Below, piece after piece: positions 62,192 through 64,000 of a stretch of 64,000 nt of DNA. Position 1 is the stretch's first letter; each line of letters begins with the position of its first letter. The DNA lies in assembly GCF_002723615.1 (NCBI RefSeq), contig NZ_KZ304957.1, positions 62,001 through 126,000 on the forward strand, in the 5' to 3' direction. A program made the position numbers and the translations under genes. This DNA comes from Limimaricola cinnabarinus. GTDB lineage: Bacteria; Pseudomonadota; Alphaproteobacteria; Rhodobacterales; Rhodobacteraceae. The notes under the pieces are model-generated. The model was not told the origin of the DNA. It saw nothing but the letters and a program-made list of their open reading frames with translations, and did not search any database.

Positions 62192-63949
62192 TCACTCTTC
62201 CTCGAACGGGTCCCATTCGTCCTCGACCTCCTGGAGCGCCTCCTCGGCGGCGTGCTGGCTGCGCTCGGCCTCGGTGCGGATCTCGGTGATCTTCGCCTTG
62301 GGAAAGGCCGCGAAGACCGCGCGCACCAGCGGATGCGCCTCAGCCTCCTGCCTGAGCGCATTGGCCGCCGCGTCGCGAGTCTCGGCGATGGTGGGCGCGC
62401 CGCCCTCATTGGCCACGCTGATCGCCCAGCGCGCCCCGGTCCAGGCCTGAAGCTTCTGGCCCAGCCGCTGCGCCATGTCGGAGCGGGCGTCCGGCGTCGG
62501 TTCGAACTCGATCCGACCGGGGGCATAGCGCACCAGCCTGAGCGTCGTCTCGACCTCGATCAGCATGTGAACGTCGCGATGCGTGCGAATGAGCTCGACC
62601 ACCTGCTCGAAGCTGGCATAGCGGGCGAGCGGGTTTTCCTGCTGCGCCACGGCGGGCTGGGCCGCGCCGCGGGCCGAAGGGCCGGAAGGCGCGGCATGGG
62701 TCGGGGCGGGGGCGCCGCGCGCCTGGGCTCCGCCGCCCTGCGCCGGGCGCGCGCCGCCGCCACCGCCCGAAGGGGGCGGGGGGACAGGCGCGTCGGCCAG
62801 CTTGCGGACCAGCTCCTCGGGGCTTGGCAGGTCGGCCACATGGGTGAGCCGGATCACCGCCATCTCGGCGGCCATCATCGCGTTGGGGGCGTGGGCCACC
62901 TCTTCCAGCGCCTTCAGGAGCATCTGCCATAGCCGGGTCAGCACCCGCATCGGCAGCGCCTCGGCCATCTGCGCGCCGCGCGCCCGCTCGTCGGGGCCCA
63001 CCGTCGGATCGTCGGCGGCCTCGGGGGTGATCTTGATGACCGAGACCCAATGCGCGATCTCCGCCAGATCGCGCAGCACCGCCATCGGGTCGGCCCCTTC
63101 GGCGTATTGCGCCGAAAGCTCGGTCAGCGCCGAGGCCGCGTCGCCCTTGAGCACCATGTCGAACAGGTCGAGCACCCGGCCGCGATCCGCGAGGCCGAGC
63201 ATCGCGCGGATCTGCTCGGCCGTGGTCTCGCCCGCACCATGGCTGATCGCCTGATCGAGAAGCGAGGTCGCGTCGCGCGCCGAGCCTTCGGCGGCCCGCG
63301 TGATCAGCGCCAGCGCGTCATCGGCGATCTGCGCGGCCTCGGCATCGGCGATGCGGCGCAGCATCCCGATCATCACCTCGGGCTCGATCCGGCGCAGGTC
63401 GAATCGCTGGCAGCGCGACAGCACCGTCACCGGCACCTTGCGGATCTCGGTGGTCGCGAAGATGAACTTCACATGCTCGGGCGGCTCCTCCAGCGTCTTG
63501 AGAAGCGCGTTGAACGCCCCCGTCGACAGCATGTGCACCTCGTCGATGATATAGACCTTGTAGCGCGCCGAGGCCGCCCGGTAATGCACGCTGTCGATGA
63601 TCTCGCGGATATTGGCGACGCCGGTATTCGAGGCCGCGTCCATCTCCATCACGTCGACATGGCGGCCTTCCATGATCGCCACGCAATGCTCGCACACACC
63701 GCAGGGCTCGGTGGTGGGGCCGCTTGTGCCGTCGGGGCCGATGCAGTTCATGCCCTTGGCGATGATCCGCGCGGTGGTCGTCTTGCCGGTGCCGCGGATG
63801 CCGGTCATGATGAAGGCCTGCGCGATGCGGTTGGCGGCGAAGGCGTTCTTCAGCGTGCGCACCATCGCGTCCTGCCCGACGAGATCGGCAAAGGTCTCGG
63901 GCCGGTATTTCCGGGCGAGAACCTGGTAGGCAGCGGGGGCGTCGGTCAT
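62192..63949 (-). CDS. dnaX: DNA polymerase III gamma/tau subunit
   Basis: Clamp-loader ATPase of 585 residues. VLARKYRPETFADLVGQDAM at the start, Walker A IRGTGKTTTARIIAKGMNC, zinc-binding cysteines (CGVCEHCVAI), YIIDEVHMLSTGAFNALLKTLEEPPEHVKF and the sensor ATTEIRKVPVTVLSRCQRFDLRR are present. A Pro/Gly-rich linker near 405-450 leads to the tau C-terminal domain (ENPLARYASFEQVVELIRTHRDVHMLIEVE). GGAGCCG precedes the ATG. No slippery poly-A frameshift site for a gamma form was noticed. Confidence 0.97.
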   Translation of the reverse strand: MTDAPAAYQVLARKYRPETFADLVGQDAMVRTLKNAFAANRIAQAFIMTGIRGTGKTTTARIIAKGMNCIGPDGTSGPTTEPCGVCEHCVAIMEGRHVDVMEMDAASNTGVANIREIIDSVHYRAASARYKVYIIDEVHMLSTGAFNALLKTLEEPPEHVKFIFATTEIRKVPVTVLSRCQRFDLRRIEPEVMIGMLRRIADAEAAQIADDALALITRAAEGSARDATSLLDQAISHGAGETTAEQIRAMLGLADRGRVLDLFDMVLKGDAASALTELSAQYAEGADPMAVLRDLAEIAHWVSVIKITPEAADDPTVGPDERARGAQMAEALPMRVLTRLWQMLLKALEEVAHAPNAMMAAEMAVIRLTHVADLPSPEELVRKLADAPVPPPPSGGGGGARPAQGGGAQARGAPAPTHAAPSGPSARGAAQPAVAQQENPLARYASFEQVVELIRTHRDVHMLIEVETTLRLVRYAPGRIEFEPTPDARSDMAQRLGQKLQAWTGARWAISVANEGGAPTIAETRDAAANALRQEAEAHPLVRAVFAAFPKAKITEIRTEAERSQHAAEEALQEVEDEWDPFEEE

Positions 63950-64000
63950 GCATCGGCTCCGGAAATCGGGACCGGGCCAAACTATGCGCTGGGCGCGGTG

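Overview
The window is chromosomal DNA of an alphaproteobacterium, almost certainly of the Rhodobacteraceae/Roseobacteraceae group. G+C is very high. It carries many genes and neighbourhoods typical of that group: pckA divergent from chvI-chvG-hprK-rapZ-EIIA(Man)-ptsH, COQ9, TrcR (DUF1013), DUF1244, a TIGR02302 membrane protein, DUF6473, and argH/lipoprotein/lysA. No rRNA, tRNA, CRISPR array or prophage was seen.

Layout. 1-6.7 kb: partial plsC, ftsX-ftsE, a zinc-ribbon membrane protein with a hexanucleotide repeat, and TIGR02302. 6.8-12.6 kb: lysA, DUF2834, a 42-residue lipoprotein and argH, in overlapping units, then thiol-redox genes (TlpA-like, DsbD N-domain), yqgE and moaB. 12.6-20.5 kb: LysE exporter, a divergent uracil-DNA glycosylase, an OmpA/BON envelope operon, ubiA back-to-back with rsmE, and gshA. 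20.7-24.8 kb: plsY, pyrB with a dihydroorotase homologue that looks catalytically dead, an ion channel ending in a zinc ribbon, and a YigZ protein. 24.8-32 kb: Sua5, acyl-CoA dehydrogenase, MBL hydrolase, dipeptide epimerase, D-amino-acid transaminase and small conserved genes. 32-41.2 kb: pyk, rpmI-rplT and a disturbed pheS-pheT operon. 41.3-50 kb: mscL, azoR, ald with an Lrp regulator, peroxiredoxin, rpsU, COQ9, quinone oxidoreductase and etfBA. 50.5-58 kb: hbd, the regulatory PTS cluster with ChvGI, and pckA. 58-64 kb: a secreted hydrolase, RNase T2, TrcR, a PACE transporter and recR-ebfC-dnaX.

The accessory part of the window is the pheST operon, which has been invaded twice. A low-GC gene for a TIR-domain protein (about 40% G+C in sampled lines) sits exactly between pheS and pheT. 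It follows pheS by 4 bases and overlaps pheT by ATGA. After pheT, a 2,435-bp transposon has inserted into the loop of the operon's intrinsic terminator. It has perfect 25-bp terminal inverted repeats and a perfect 9-bp target duplication. It encodes a transposase with a duplicated zinc ribbon and, as a passenger, a GNAT acetyltransferase. The left end of the transposon (CCAGCCCTTT) pairs with the stranded terminator arm to rebuild a terminator-like hairpin.

Other points of interest are the 42-residue LptM/LppL-like lipoprotein, the possible CTG start of the TIGR02302 gene, a 25-bp perfect repeat present in two distant gaps, tandem operator-like sites upstream of pckA, a 17-bp perfect palindrome just ahead of a secreted hydrolase gene, and a single palindrome that supplies the Shine-Dalgarno sequences of both argH and the divergent TlpA-like gene.
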